From NCBI RefSeq assembly GCF_034190915.1, contig NW_026947635.1, positions 124,001 to 188,000 on the forward strand: a stretch of DNA of 64,000 nucleotides, given 5' to 3'. A program made the position numbers and the translations under genes. Below, piece by piece: positions 24,936 through 39,040 of this stretch. The notes below the pieces were generated by a model. It was not told the DNA's origin and did not search any database. It was given only the letters and a program-made list of their open reading frames with translations. This DNA is from Cavia porcellus (taxonomy: Eukaryota; Chordata; Mammalia; Rodentia; Caviidae). The first letter of the stretch is position 1, and every line of letters begins with the position of its first letter.

Positions 24936-26270
24936 GAGGTGCGCATTGTATGGGTGTGTGTTACATTACATTCACTAGTAGGAGTGAGAAAAACATCACG
25001 GGGTGGTGCGCATTGTATGGGTGTGTGTTACATTACATTCACTAGTAGGAGTGAGAAAAACATCACGGGGTGGTGCGCATTGTATGGGTGTGTGTTACAT
25101 TACATTCACTACGAGGAGTGAGAAAAACATAACGGGGTGGTGCGCATTGTATGGGTGTGTGTTACATTACATTCACTAGTAGGAGTGAGAAATATATCAC
25201 GGGCTGGTGCGCATTGTATGGGTGTGTGTTACATTACATTCACTAGTAGGAGTGAGAAAAACATCACCGGGTGGTGCGCATTGTATGGGTGTGTGTTACA
25301 TTACATTCACTAGTAGGAGTGAGAAAAACATCGCGGGGTGGTGCGCATTGTATGGGTGTGTGTTACATTATATTCACTAGTGGGAGTGAGAAAAACATCG
25401 CGGGGTGGTACGCATTGTATGGGTGTGTGTTACATTACATTCACTAGTGGGAGTGAGAAAAACATCACGGGGTGGTGCGCATTGTATGGGTGTGTGTTAC
25501 ATTACATTCACTAGTGGGAGTGAGAAAAACATCACGGGGTGGTTCGCATTGTATGGGTGTGTGTTACATTACATTCACTAGTAGGAGTGAGAAAAACATC
25601 ACGGGGTGGTGCGCATTGTATGGGTGTGTGTTACATTACATTCACTAGTAGGATTGAGAAAAACATCACGGGGTGGTGCGCATTGTATGGGTGTGTGTTA
25701 CATTAGATTCACTAGTAGGAGTGAGAAAAACATCACGGGGTGGTGCGCATTGTATGGGTGTGTGTTACCTTACATTCACTAGTGGGAGTGAGAAAAACAT
25801 CACGGGGTGGTGCGCATTGTATGGGTGTGTGTTACATTACATTCACTAGTAGGAGTGAGAAAAACATCACGGGGTGGTGCGCATTTTATGGGTGTGTGTT
25901 ACATTACATTCACTAGTAGGAGTGAGAAAAACATCACGGGGTGGTGCGCATTGTATGGGTGTGTGTTACATTACATTCACTAGTGGAAGTGAGAAAAACA
26001 TCACGGGGTGGTGCGCATTGTATGGGTGTGTGTTACATTACATTCACTAGTGGGAGTGAGAAAAACATCACGGGGTGGTGCGCATTGTATGGGTGTGTGT
26101 TACATTACATTCACTAGTAGGAGTGAGAAAAACATCACGGGGTGGTGCGCATTGTATGGGTGTGTGTTACATTACATTCACTAGTAGGAGTGAGAAAAAC
26201 ATCACGGGGTGGTGCGCATTGTATGGGTGTGTGTTACATTACATGCACTAGTAGGAGTGAGAAAAACATC
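24936..26270 (+). repeat. Satellite segment matching 38.1-39.0 kb
   Basis: Markers GAAATATAT (25189), CATCACCGGG, CATCGCGGGG, GGTACGC, AGGATTGAG, TTACCTTAC and GTGGAAGTG occur in the same order from 38187, 12998 bases (194 monomers) to the right. Differences include GGGCTGGTG at 25201 and a GGTTCGC monomer at 25541 in place of GGTGCGC. Confidence 0.7.
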
Positions 26271-29200
26271 ACGGGGTGGTGCGCATTGTATGGGTGTGTG
26301 TTACATTACATTCACTACGAGGAGTGAGAAAAACATCACGGGGTGGTGCGCATTGTATGGGTGTGTGTTACATTACATTCACTAGTAGGAGTGAGAAATA
26401 CATCACGGGGTGGTGCGCATTGTATGGGTGTGTGTTACATTACATTCACTAGTAGGAGTGAGTAAAACATCGCGGGGTGGTGCTCATTGTATGGGTGTGT
26501 GTTACATTACATTCACTAGTGGGAGTGAGAAAAACATCACGGGGTGGTGCGCATTGTATGTGTGTGTGTTACATTACATTCACTCGTAGGAATGAGAAAA
26601 ACATCACGGGGTGGTGCGCATTGTATGGGTGTGTGTTACATTACATTCACTAGTGGGAGTGAGAAAAACATCACGGGGTGGTGCGCATTGTATGGGTGTG
26701 TGTTACATTACATTCACTAGTAGGAGTGAGAAAAACATCACGGGGTGGTGCGCATTGTATGGGTGTGTGTTACATTACATTCACTAGTGGGAGTGAGAAA
26801 AACATCACGGGGTGGTGCGCATTGTATGGGTGTGTGTTACATTACATTCACTAGTAGGAGTGAGAAAAACATCACGGGGTGGTGCGCATTGTATGGGTGT
26901 GTGTTACATTACATTCACTAGTAGGATTGAGAAAAACATCACGGGGTGGTGCGCATTGTATGGGTGTGTGTTACATTAGATTCACTAGTAGGAGTGAGAA
27001 AAACATCACGGGGTGGTGCGCATTGTATGGGTGTGTGTTACCTTACATTCACTAGTGGGAGTGAGAAAAACATCACGGGGTGGTGCGCATTGTATGGGTG
27101 TGTGTTACATTACATTCACTAGTAGGAGTGAGAAAAACATCACGGGGTGGTGCGCATTTTATGGGTGTGTGTTACATTACATTCACTAGTAGGAGTGACA
27201 AAAACATCACGGGGTGGTGCGCATTGTATGGGTGTGTGTTACATTACATTCACTAGTGGAAGTGAGAAAAACATCACGGGGTGGTGCGCATTGTATGGGT
27301 GTGTGTTACATTACATTCACTAGTGGGTGTGAGAAAAACATCACGGGGTGGTGCGCATTGTATGGGTGTGTGTTACATTACATTCACTAGTAGGAGTGAG
27401 AAAAACATCACGGGGTGGTGCGCATTGTATGGGTGTGTGTTACATTACATTCACTAGTAGGAGTGAGAAAAACATCACGGGGTGGTGCGCATTGTATGGG
27501 TGTGTGTTACATTACATTCACTAGTAGGAGTGAGAAAAACATCACGGGGTGGTGCGCATTGTATGGGTGTGTGTTACATTACATTCACTACGAGGAGTGA
27601 GAAAAACATCACGGGGTGGTGCGCATTGTATGGGTGTGTGTTACATTACATTCACTAGTAGGAGTGAGAAATACATCACGGGGTGGTGCGCATTGTATGG
27701 GTGTGTGTTACATTACATTCACTAGTAGGAGTGAGTAAAACATCGCGGGGTGGTGCTCATTGTATGGGTGTGTGTTACATTACATTCACTAGTGGGAGTG
27801 AGAAAAACATCACGGCTTGGTGCGCATTGTATGGGTGTGTGTTACATTACATTCACTCGTAGGAGTGAGAAAAACATCACGGGGTGGTGCGCATTGTATG
27901 GGTGTGTGTTACATTACATTCCCTAGTAGGAGAGAGAAAAACATCACGGGGTGGTGCGCATTGTATGGGTGTGTGTTACATTACATTCACTAGTAGGAGT
28001 GAGAAAAACATCACGGGGTGGTGCGCATTGTATGGGTGTGTGTTACATTACATTTACTAGTGGGAGTGAGAAAAACATCACGGGGTGGTGCGCATTGTAT
28101 GGGTGTGTGTTACATTACATTCACTAGTGGGAGAGAGAAAAACATCACGGGGTGGTACGCATTGTATGGGTGTGTGTTACATTACATTCACTAGTGGGAG
28201 TGAGAAAAACATCACGGGGTTGTGCGCATTGTATGGGTGTATGTTACATTACATTCACTCGTAGGAGTGAGAAAAACATCACGGGGTGGTGCGCATTGTA
28301 TGGGTGTGTGTTACATTACATTCACTCGTAGGAGTGAGAAAAACATCACGGGGTGGTGCGCATTGTATGGGTGTGTGTTACATTACATTCACTCGTAGGA
28401 GTGAGAAAAACATCACGGGGTGGTGCGCATTGTATGGGTGTGTGTTACATTACATTTACTAGTGGGAGTGAGAAAAACATCACGGGGTGGTGCGCATTGT
28501 ATGGGTGTGTGTTACATTACATTCACTAGTGGGAGAGAGAAAAACATCACGGGGTGGTGCGCATTGTATGGGTGTGTGTTACATTACATTCACTAGTGGG
28601 AGTGAGAAAAACATCACGGGGTGGTGCGCATTGTATGGGTGTATGTTACATTACATTCACTCGTAGGAGTGAGAAAAACATCACGGGGTGGTGCGAATTG
28701 TATGGGTGTGTGTTACATTACATTCACTCGTAGGAGTGAGAAAAACATCACGGGGTGGTGCGCATTGTATGGGTGTGTGTTACATTACATTCACTTGTAG
28801 GAGTGAGAAAAACATCACGGGGTGGTGCGCATTGTATGGGTGTGTGTTACATTACATTCACTAGTAGGAGTGAGAAAAACATCACGGGGTGGTGCGCATT
28901 GTATGGGTGTGTGTTACATTACATTCACTAGTAGGAGTGAGAAAAACATCACGGGGTGGTGCGCATTGTATGGGTGTGTGTTACATTACATTCACTAGTA
29001 GGAGTGAGAAAATCATCACGGGGTGGTGGGCATTGTATGGGTGTGTGTTACATTACATTCACTAGTAGGAGTGAGAAAAACATCACGGGGTGGTGCGCAT
29101 TGTATGGGTGTGTGTTACATTACATGCACTAGTAGGAGTGAGAAAAACATCACGGGGTGGTGCGCATTGTATGGGTTTGTGTTACATTACATTCACTAGT

Positions 29201-30020
29201 AGGAGTGAGAAAAACATCACGGGGAGGTGCGCATTGTATGGGTGTGTGTTACATTACATTCACTAGTAGGAGTGAGAAAAACATCACGGGGAGGTGCGCA
29301 TTGTATGGGTGTGTGTTACATTACATTTACTAGAGGGAGTGAGAAAAACATCACGGGGTGGTGCGCATTGTATGGGTGTGTGTTACATTACATTCACTAG
29401 TGGGAGAGAGAAAAACATCACGGGGTGGTGCGCATTGTATGGGTGTCTGTTACATTACATTCACTAGTGGGAGTGAGAAAAACATCACGGGGTGGTGCGC
29501 ATTGTATGGGTGTATGTTACATTACATTCACTCGTAGGAGTGAGAAAAACATCACGGGGTGGTGCGCATTGTATGGGTGTGTGTTACATTACATTCACTC
29601 GTAGGAGTGAGAAAAACATCACGGGGTGGTGCGCATTGTATGGGTGTGTGTTACATTACATTCACTCGTAGGAGTGAGAAAAACATCACGGGGTGGTGCG
29701 CATTGTATGGGTGTGTGTTACATTACATTCACTAGTAGGAGTGAGAAAAACATCACGGGGTGGTGCGCATTGTATGGGTGTGTGTTACATTACATTCACT
29801 AGTAGGAGTGAGAAAAACATCACGGGGTGGTGCGCATTGTATGGGTGTGTGTTACATTACATTCACTCGTAGGAGTGAGAAAAACATCACGGGGAGGTGC
29901 GCATTGTATGGGTGTGTGTTACATTACATTCACTACGAGGAGTGAGAACAACATCACGAGGTGGTGCGCATTGTATGGGTGTGTGTTACATTACATTCAC
30001 TAGTAGGAGTGAGAAATACA
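26270..30020 (+). repeat. 56-mer tandem block, copy 1 (3752 bp)
   Basis: Marker positions recur at +3752 bases: GAAATACATC (26396 and 30148), GTGAGTAAAAC (26458 and 30210), TATGTGTGTG (26557), GGAATGAG, AGGATTGAG, TTACCTTAC, GTGACAAAAAC (27196), and CACGGCTTGG (27811). Inside it GTGAGTAAAAC recurs after 1273 bases (26458 and 27731), a 19-mer sub-unit. Confidence 0.88.
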
Positions 30021-33000
30021 TCACGGGGTGGTGCGCATTGTATGGGTGTGTGTTACATTACATTCACTACGAGGAGTGAGAAAAACATCACGGGGTGGTG
30101 CGCATTGTATGGGTGTGTGTTACATTACATTCACTAGTAGGAGTGAGAAATACATCACGGGGTGGTGCGCATTGTATGGGTGTGTGTTACATTACATTCA
30201 CTAGTAGGAGTGAGTAAAACATCGCGGGGTGGTGCTCATTGTATGGGTGTGTGTTACATTACATTCACTAGTGGGAGTGAGAAAAACATCACGGGGTGGT
30301 GCGCATTGTATGTGTGTGTGTTACATTACATTCACTCGTAGGAATGAGAAAAACATCACGGGGTGGTGCGCATTGTATGGGTGTGTGTTACATTACATTC
30401 ACTAGTGGGAGTGAGAAAAACATCACGGGGTGGTGCGCATTGTATGGGTGTGTGTTACATTACATTCACTAGTAGGAGTGAGAAAAACATCACGGGGTGG
30501 TGCGCATTGTATGGGTGTGTGTTACATTACATTCACTAGTGGGAGTGAGAAAAACATCACGGGGTGGTGCGCATTGTATGGGTGTGTGTTACATTACATT
30601 CACTAGTAGGAGTGAGAAAAACATCACGGGGTGGTGCGCATTGTATGGGTGTGTGTTACATTACATTCACTAGTAGGATTGAGAAAAACATCACGGGGTG
30701 GTGCGCATTGTATGGGTGTGTGTTACATTAGATTCACTAGTAGGAGTGAGAAAAACATCACGGGGTGGTGCGCATTGTATGGGTGTGTGTTACCTTACAT
30801 TCACTAGTGGGAGTGAGAAAAACATCACGGGGTGGTGCGCATTGTATGGGTGTGTGTTACATTACATTCACTAGTAGGAGTGAGAAAAACATCACGGGGT
30901 GGTGCGCATTTTATGGGTGTGTGTTACATTACATTCACTAGTAGGAGTGACAAAAACATCACGGGGTGGTGCGCATTGTATGGGTGTGTGTTACATTACA
31001 TTCACTAGTGGAAGTGAGAAAAACATCACGGGGTGGTGCGCATTGTATGGGTGTGTGTTACATTACATTCACTAGTGGGAGTGAGAAAAACATCACGGGG
31101 TGGTGCGCATTGTATGGGTGTGTGTTACATTACATTCACTAGTAGGAGTGAGAAAAACATCACGGGGTGGTGCGCATTGTATGGGTGTGTGTTACATTAC
31201 ATTCACTAGTAGGAGTGAGAAAAACATCACGGGGTGGTGCGCATTGTATGGGTGTGTGTTACATTACATTCACTAGTAGGAGTGAGAAAAACATCACGGG
31301 GTGGTGCGCATTGTATGGGTGTGTGTTACATTACATTCACTACGAGGAGTGAGAAAAACATCACGGGGTGGTGCGCATTGTATGGGTGTGTGTTACATTA
31401 CATTCACTAGTAGGAGTGAGAAATACATCACGGGGTGGTGCGCATTGTATGGGTGTGTGTTACATTACATTCACTAGTAGGAGTGAGTAAAACATCGCGG
31501 GGTGGTGCTCATTGTATGGGTGTGTGTTACATTACATTCACTAGTGGGAGTGAGAAAAACATCACGGCTTGGTGCGCATTGTATGGGTGTGTGTTACATT
31601 ACATTCACTCGTAGGAGTGAGAAAAACATCACGGGGTGGTGCGCATTGTATGGGTGTGTGTTACATTACATTCCCTAGTAGGAGAGAGAAAAACATCACG
31701 GGGTGGTGCGCATTGTATGGGTGTGTGTTACATTACATTCACTAGTAGGAGTGAGAAAAACATCACGGGGTGGTGCGCATTGTATGGGTGTGTGTTACAT
31801 TACATTTACTAGTGGGAGTGAGAAAAACATCACGGGGTGGTGCGCATTGTATGGGTGTGTGTTACATTACATTCACTAGTGGGAGAGAGAAAAACATCAC
31901 GGGGTGGTACGCATTGTATGGGTGTGTGTTACATTACATTCACTAGTGGGAGTGAGAAAAACATCACGGGGTGGTGCGCATTGTATGGGTGTATGTTACA
32001 TTACATTCACTCGTAGGAGTGAGAAAAACATCACGGGGTGGTGCGCATTGTATGGGTGTGTGTTACATTACATTCACTCGTAGGAGTGAGAAAAACATCA
32101 CGGGGTGGTGCGCATTGTATGGGTGTGTGTTACATTACATTCACTCGTAGGAGTGAGAAAAACATCACGGGGTGGTGCGCATTGTATGGGTGTGTGTTAC
32201 ATTACATTTACTAGTGGGAGTGAGAAAAACATCACGGGGTGGTGCGCATTGTATGGGTGTGTGTTACATTACATTCACTAGTGGGAGAGAGAAAAACATC
32301 ACGGGGTGGTGCGCATTGTATGGGTGTGTGTTACATTACATTCACTAGTGGGAGTGAGAAAAACATCACGGGGTGGTGCGTATTGTATGGGTGTATGTTA
32401 CATTACATTCACTCGTAGGAGTGAGAAAAACATCACGGGGTGGTGCGAATTGTATGGGTGTGTGTTACATTACATTCACTCGTAGGAGTGAGAAAAACAT
32501 CACGGGGTGGTGCGCATTGTATGGGTGTGTGTTACATTACATTCACTCGTAGGAGTGAGAAAAACATCACGGGGTGGTGCGCATTGTATGGGTGTGTGTT
32601 ACATTACATTCACTAGTAGGAGTGAGAAAAACATCACGGGGTGGTGCGCATTGTATGGGTGTGTGTTACATTACATTCACTAGTAGGAGTGAGAAAAACA
32701 TCACGGGGTGGTGCGCATTGTATGGGTGTGTGTTACATTACATTCACTAGTAGGAGTGAGAAAATCATCACGGGGTGGTGGGCATTGTATGGGTGTGTGT
32801 TACATTACATTCACTAGTAGGAGTGAGAAAAACATCACGGGGTGGTGCGCATTGTATGGGTGTGTGTTACATTACATGCACTAGTAGGAGTGAGAAAAAC
32901 ATCACGGGGTGGTGCGCATTGTATGGGTTTGTGTTACATTACATTCACTAGTAGGAGTGAGAAAAACATCACGGGGAGGTGCGCATTGTATGGGTGTGTG

Positions 33001-33738
33001 TTACATTACATTCACTAGTAGGAGTGAGAAAAACATCACGGGGAGGTGCGCATTGTATGGGTGTGTGTTACATTACATTTACTAGAGGGAGTGAGAAAAA
33101 CATCACGGGGTGGTGCGCATTGTATGGGTGTGTGTTACATTACATTCACTAGTGGGAGAGAGAAAAACATCACGGGGTGGTGCGCATTGTATGGGTGTCT
33201 GTTACATTACATTCACTAGTGGGAGTGAGAAAAACATCACGGGGTGGTGCGCATTGTATGGGTGTATGTTACATTACATTCACTCGTAGGAGTGAGAAAA
33301 ACATCACGGGGTGGTGCGCATTGTATGGGTGTGTGTTACATTACATTCACTCGTAGGAGTGAGAAAAACATCACGGGGTGGTGCGCATTGTATGGGTGTG
33401 TGTTACATTACATTCACTCGTAGGAGTGAGAAAAACATCACGGGGTGGTGCGCATTGTATGGGTGTGTGTTACATTACATTCACTAGTAGGAGTGAGAAA
33501 AACATCACGGGGTGGTGCGCATTGTATGGGTGTGTGTTACATTACATTCACTAGTAGGAGTGAGAAAAACATCACGGGGTGGTGCGCATTGTATGGGTGT
33601 GTGTTACATTACATTCACTCGTAGGAGTGAGAAAAACATCACGGGGAGGTGCGCATTGTATGGGTGTGTGTTACATTACATTCACTACGAGGAGTGAGAA
33701 CAACATCACGAGGTGGTGCGCATTGTATGGGTGTGTGT
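30021..33738 (+). repeat. 56-mer tandem block, copy 2 (3752 bp)
   Basis: This block follows copy 1 directly and keeps the rare variants of copy 1, including GTGACAAAAAC near 30948, CACGGCTTGG near 31563 and TGCGAATTG near 32445. The match ends near 33739, where ATTAGATTC replaces ATTACATTC. Its right half is also the start of the 104-mer block. Confidence 0.88.
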
Positions 33739-36700
33739 TACATTAGATTCACTAGTAGGAGTGAGAAAAACATCACGTGGTGGTGCGCATTGTATGGGTG
33801 TGTGTTACATTACAGTCACTAGTAGGAGTGAGAAAAACATCACGGGGTGGTGCGCATTCTATGGGTGTGTGTTACATTACATTCACTCGTAGGAGTGAGA
33901 AAAACATCACGGGGTGGTGCGCATTGTATGGGTGTGTGTTACATTACATTCACTAGTGGGAGTGAGAAAAACATCACGGGGTGGTGCGCATTGTATGGGT
34001 GTGTGTTACATTACATTCACCAGTGGGAGTGAGAAAAATATCACGGGGTGGTGCGCATTTTATGGGTGTGTGTTACATTACATTCACTAGTGGGAGTGAG
34101 AAAAACATCATGGGGTGGTGCGCATTGTATGGGTGTGTGTTACATTACATTCACTAGTGGGAGTGAGAAAAACATCACGGGGTGGTGCGCATTGTATGGG
34201 TGTGTGTTACATTACATTCACTAGTAGGAGTGAGAAAAACGTCACGGGGTGGTGCGCATTGTATGGCTGTGTGTTACATTACATTCACTAGTGGGAGTGA
34301 GAAAAACATCACGGGGTGGTGGGCATTGTATGGGTGTGTGTTACATTACATGCACTAGTAGGAGTGAGAAAAACATCACGGGGTGGTGCGCATTGTATGG
34401 GTGTGTGTTACATTACATTCACTACGAGGAGTGAGAAAAACATCACGGGGTGGTGCGCATTGTATGGGTGTGTGTTACATTAGATTCACTAGTAGGAGTG
34501 AGAAAAACATCACGGGGTGGTGCGCATTGTATGGGTGTGTGTTACATTAGATTCACTAGTAGGAGTGAGAAAAACATCACGGGGTGGTGCGCATTGTATG
34601 GGTGTGTGTTACATTACAGTCACTAGTAGGAGTGAGAAAAACATCACGGGGTGGTGCGCATTGTATGGGTGTGTGTTACATTACAGTTACTAATAGGAGT
34701 GAGAAAAACATCACGGGGTGGTGCGCATTGTATGGGTGTGTGTTACATTTCATTCACTAGTAGGAGTGAGAAAAACATCACGGGGTGGTGCGCATTGTAT
34801 GGGTGTGTGTTATATTACATTCACTAGTAGGAGTGAGAAAAACATCACGGGGAGGTGCGCATTGTATGGGTGTGTGTTACATTATATTCACTAGTAGGAG
34901 TGAGAAAAACATCACGGGGAGGTGCGCATTGTATGGGTGTGTGTTACATTACATTCACTAGTAGGAGTGAGAAAAACATCACGGGGTGGTGCGCATTGTA
35001 TGGGTGTGTGTTACATTACATTCACTAGTAGGAGTGAGAAAAACATCACGGGGTGGTGCGCATTGTATGGGTGTGTGTTACATTACAGTCACTAGTAGGA
35101 GTGAGAAAAACATCACGGGGTGGTGCGCATTGTATTGGTGTGTGTTACATTACATTCACTACGAGGAGTGAGAAAAACATCACGGGGTGGTGCGCATTGT
35201 ATGGGTGTGTGTTACATTACAGTCACTAGTAGGAGTGAGAAAAACATCACGGGGTGGTGCGCATTGTATGGGTGTGTGTTACATAACATTCACTAGTAGA
35301 AGGGAGAAAAACATCGCGGGGTGGTGCGCATTGTATGGGTGTGTGTTACATTACATTCACTAGTAGGAGTGAGAAAAACATCACGGGGTGGTGCGCATTG
35401 TATGGGTGTGTGTTACATTACATTCACTAGTAGGAGTGAGAAAAACATCACGGGGTGGTGCGCATTGTATGGGTGTGTGTTACATTACATTCACTAGTGG
35501 AAGTGAGAAAAACATCACGGGGTGGTGCGCATTGTATGGGTGTGTGTTACCTTACATTCACTAGTGGGAGTGAGAAAAACATCACGGGGTGGTGCGCATT
35601 GTATGGGTGTGTGTTACATTACATTCACTAGTAGGAGTGAGAAAAACATCACGGGGTGGTGCGCATTGTATGGGTGTGTGTTACATTACATTCACTAGTG
35701 GGAGTGAGAAAAACATCACGGGGTGGTGCACATTGTATGGGTGTGTGTTACATTACATTTACTAGTGGGAGTGAGAAAAACATCACGGGGTGGTGCGCAT
35801 TGTATGGGTGTGTGTTACATTACATTCACTAGTAGGAGTGAGAAAAACATCACGGGGTGGTGCGCATTGTATGGGTGTGTGTTACATTACATTCACTAGT
35901 GGGAGTGAGAAAAACATCACGGGGTGGTGCGCATTGTATGGGTGTGTGTTACATTACATTCACTAGTAGGAGTGAGAAAAACATCACGGGGTGGTGCGCA
36001 TTGTATGGGTGTGTGTTACATTACATTCAATAGTGGGAGTGAGAAGAACATCACGGGGTGGTGCGCATTGTATGGGTGTGTGTTACATTACATTCACTAG
36101 TGGGAGTGAGAAAAACATCACGGGGTGGTGCGCATTGTATGGGTGTGTGTTACATTACATTCACCAGTGGGAGTGAGAAAAACATCACGGGGTGGTGCAC
36201 ATTTTATGGGTGTGTGTTACATTACATTCACTAGTGGGAGTGAGAAAAACATCACGGGGTGGTGCGCATTGTATGGGTGTGTGTTACATTACATTCACTA
36301 GTGGGAGTGAGAAAAACATCACGGGGTGGTGCGCATTGTATGGGTGTGTGTTACATTACATTCACTAGTAGGAGTGAGAAAAACGTCACGGGGTGGTGCG
36401 CATTGTATGGCTGTGTGTTACATTACATTCACTAGTGGGAGTGAGAAAAACATCACGGGGTGGTGGGCATTGTATGGGTGTGTGTTACATTACATGCACT
36501 AGTAGGAGTGAGAAAAACATCACGGGGTGGTGCGCATTGTATGGGTGTGTGTTACATTACATTCACTACGAGGAGTGAGAAAAACATCACGGGGTAGTGC
36601 GCATTGTATGGGTGTGTGTTACATTAGATTCACTAGTAGGAGTGAGAAAAACATCACGGGGTGGTGCGCATTGTATGGGTGTGTGTTACATTAGATTCAC

Positions 36701-39040
36701 TAGTAGGATTGAGAAAAACATCACGGGGTGGTGCGCATTGTATGGGTGTGTGTTACATTACATTCACTAGTAGGAGTGAGAAAAACATCACGGGGAGGTG
36801 CGCATTGTATGGGTGTGTGTTACATTACATTCACTAGTAGGAGTGAGAAAAACATCACGGGGTGGTGCGCATTGTATGGGTGTGTGTTACATTACATTCA
36901 CTAGTAGGAGTGAGAAAAACATCACGGGGTGGTGCGCATTGTATGGGTGTGTGTTACATTACAGTCACTAGTAGGAGTGAGAAAAACTTCACGGGGTGGT
37001 GCGCATTGTATGGGTGTGTGTTACATTACAGTCACTAGTAGGAGTGAGAAAAACATCACGGGGTGGTGCGCATTGTATGGGTGTGTGTTACATAACATTC
37101 ACTAGTAGAAGGGAGAAAAACATCACGGGGTGGTGCGCATTGTATGGGTGTGTGTTACATTACATTCACTAGTAGGAGTGAGAAAAACATCACGGGGTGG
37201 TGCGCATTTTATGAGTGTGTGTTACATTACATTCACTACGAGGAGTGAGAAAAACATCACGGGGTGGTGCGCATTGTATGGGTGTGTGTTACATTAGATT
37301 CACTAGTAGGAGTGAGAAAAACATCACGGGGTTGTGCGCATTGTATGGGTGTGTGTTACATTAGATTCACTAGTAGGAGTGAGAAAAACATCACGGGGTG
37401 GTGCGCATTGTATGGGTGTGTGTTACATTACAGTCACTAGTAGGAGTGAGAAAAACATCACGGGGTGGTGCGCATTGTATGGGTGTGTGTTACATTACAG
37501 TCACTAGTAGGAGTGAGAAAAACATCACGGGGTGGTGCGCATTGTATGGGTGTGTGTTACATTACATTCACTAGAAGGAGTGAGAAAAACATCACGGGGT
37601 GGTGCGCATTGTATGGGTGTGTGTTATATTACATTCACTAGTAGGAGTGAGAAAAACATCACGGGGAGGTGCGCATTGTATGGGTGTGTGTTACATTACA
37701 TTCACTAGTAGGATTGAGAAAAACATCACGGAGAGGTGCGCATTGTATGGGTGTGTGTTACATTACATTCACTAGTAGGAGTGAGAAAAACATCACGGGG
37801 TGGTGCGCATTGTATGGGTGTGTGTTACATTACATTCACTAGTAGGAGTGAGAAAAACATCACGGGGTGGTGCGCATTGTATGGGTGTGTGTTACATTAC
37901 AGTCACTAGTAGGAGTGAGAAAAACATCACGGGGTGGTGCGCATTGTATGGGTGTGTGTTACATAACATTCACTAGTAGAAGGGAGAAAAACATCACGGG
38001 GTGGTGCGCATTGTATGGGTGTGTGTTACATTACATTCACTAGTAGGAGTGAGAAAAACATCACGGGGTGGTGCGCACTGTATGGGTGTGTGTTACATTA
38101 CATTCACTACGAGGAGTGAGAAAAACATAACGGGGTGGTGCGCATTGTATGGGTGTGTGTTACATTACATTCACTAGTAGGAGTGAGAAATATATCACGG
38201 GGTGGTGCGCATTGTATGGGTGTGTGTTACATTACATTCACTAGTAGGAGTGAGAAAAACATCACCGGGTGGTGCGCATTGTATGGGTGTGTGTTACATT
38301 ACATTCACTAGTAGGAGTGAGAAAAACATCGCGGGGTGGTGCGCATTGTATGGGTGTGTGTTACATTATATTCACTAGTGGGAGTGAGAAAAACATCGCG
38401 GGGTGGTACGCATTGTATGGGTGTGTGTTACATTACATTCACTAGTGGGAGTGAGAAAAACATCACGGGGTGGTGCGCATTGTATGGGTGTGTGTTACAT
38501 TACATTCACTAGTGGGAGTGAGAAAAACATCACGGGGTGGTGCGCATTGTATGGGTGTGTGTTACATTACATTCACTAGTAGGAGTGAGAAAAACATCAC
38601 GGGGTGGTGCGCATTGTATGGGTGTGTGTTACATTACATTCACTAGTAGGATTGAGAAAAACATCACGGGGTGGTGCGCATTGTATGGGTGTGTGTTACA
38701 TTAGATTCACTAGTAGGAGTGAGAAAAACATCACGGGGTGGTGCGCATTGTATGGGTGTGTGTTACCTTACATTCACTAGTGGGAGTGAGAAAAACATCA
38801 CGGGGTGGTGCGCATTGTATGGGTGTGTGTTACATTACATTCACTAATAGGAGTGAGAAAAACATCACGGGGTGGTTCGCATTTTATGGGTGTGTGTTAC
38901 ATTACATTCACTAGTAGGAGTGAGAAAAACATCACGGGGTGGTGCGCATTGTATGGGTGTGTGTTACATTACATTCACTAGTGGAAGTGAGAAAAACATC
39001 ACGGGGTGGTGCGCATTGTATGGGTGTGTGTTACATTACA
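32070..39040 (+). repeat. 104-mer tandem block, copy 1 (6968 bp)
   Basis: The order of dozens of variant monomers is repeated at +6968 bases: AAAATCATC with GGTGGGCATT (32761 and 39729), TAGAGGGAG, GAACAACATCACGAGG, GCATTCTATG (33847 and 40815), TATGGCTG (34249 and 41217; 36393 and 43361), ACAGTTACTAATAGG, TATTGGTGTG, GGGGTAGTG, ATTTTATGAG (37206) and ATAACATTC. From about 38080 the offset becomes 7035 bases, because this copy lacks one monomer (the ACATGCAC copy after GCGCACTG). The match ends near 39040. Confidence 0.9.

Noticed and set aside
25541..25558. CENP-B box (NTTCGNNNNANNCGGGN), suggested by TTCGCATTGTATGGG
   Set aside because: TTCG is present in only a few monomers (near 25543, 38876, 45911, 49930, 60782 and 63260), and the required A and the C of CGGG are not matched. 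The consensus monomer matches even less well.
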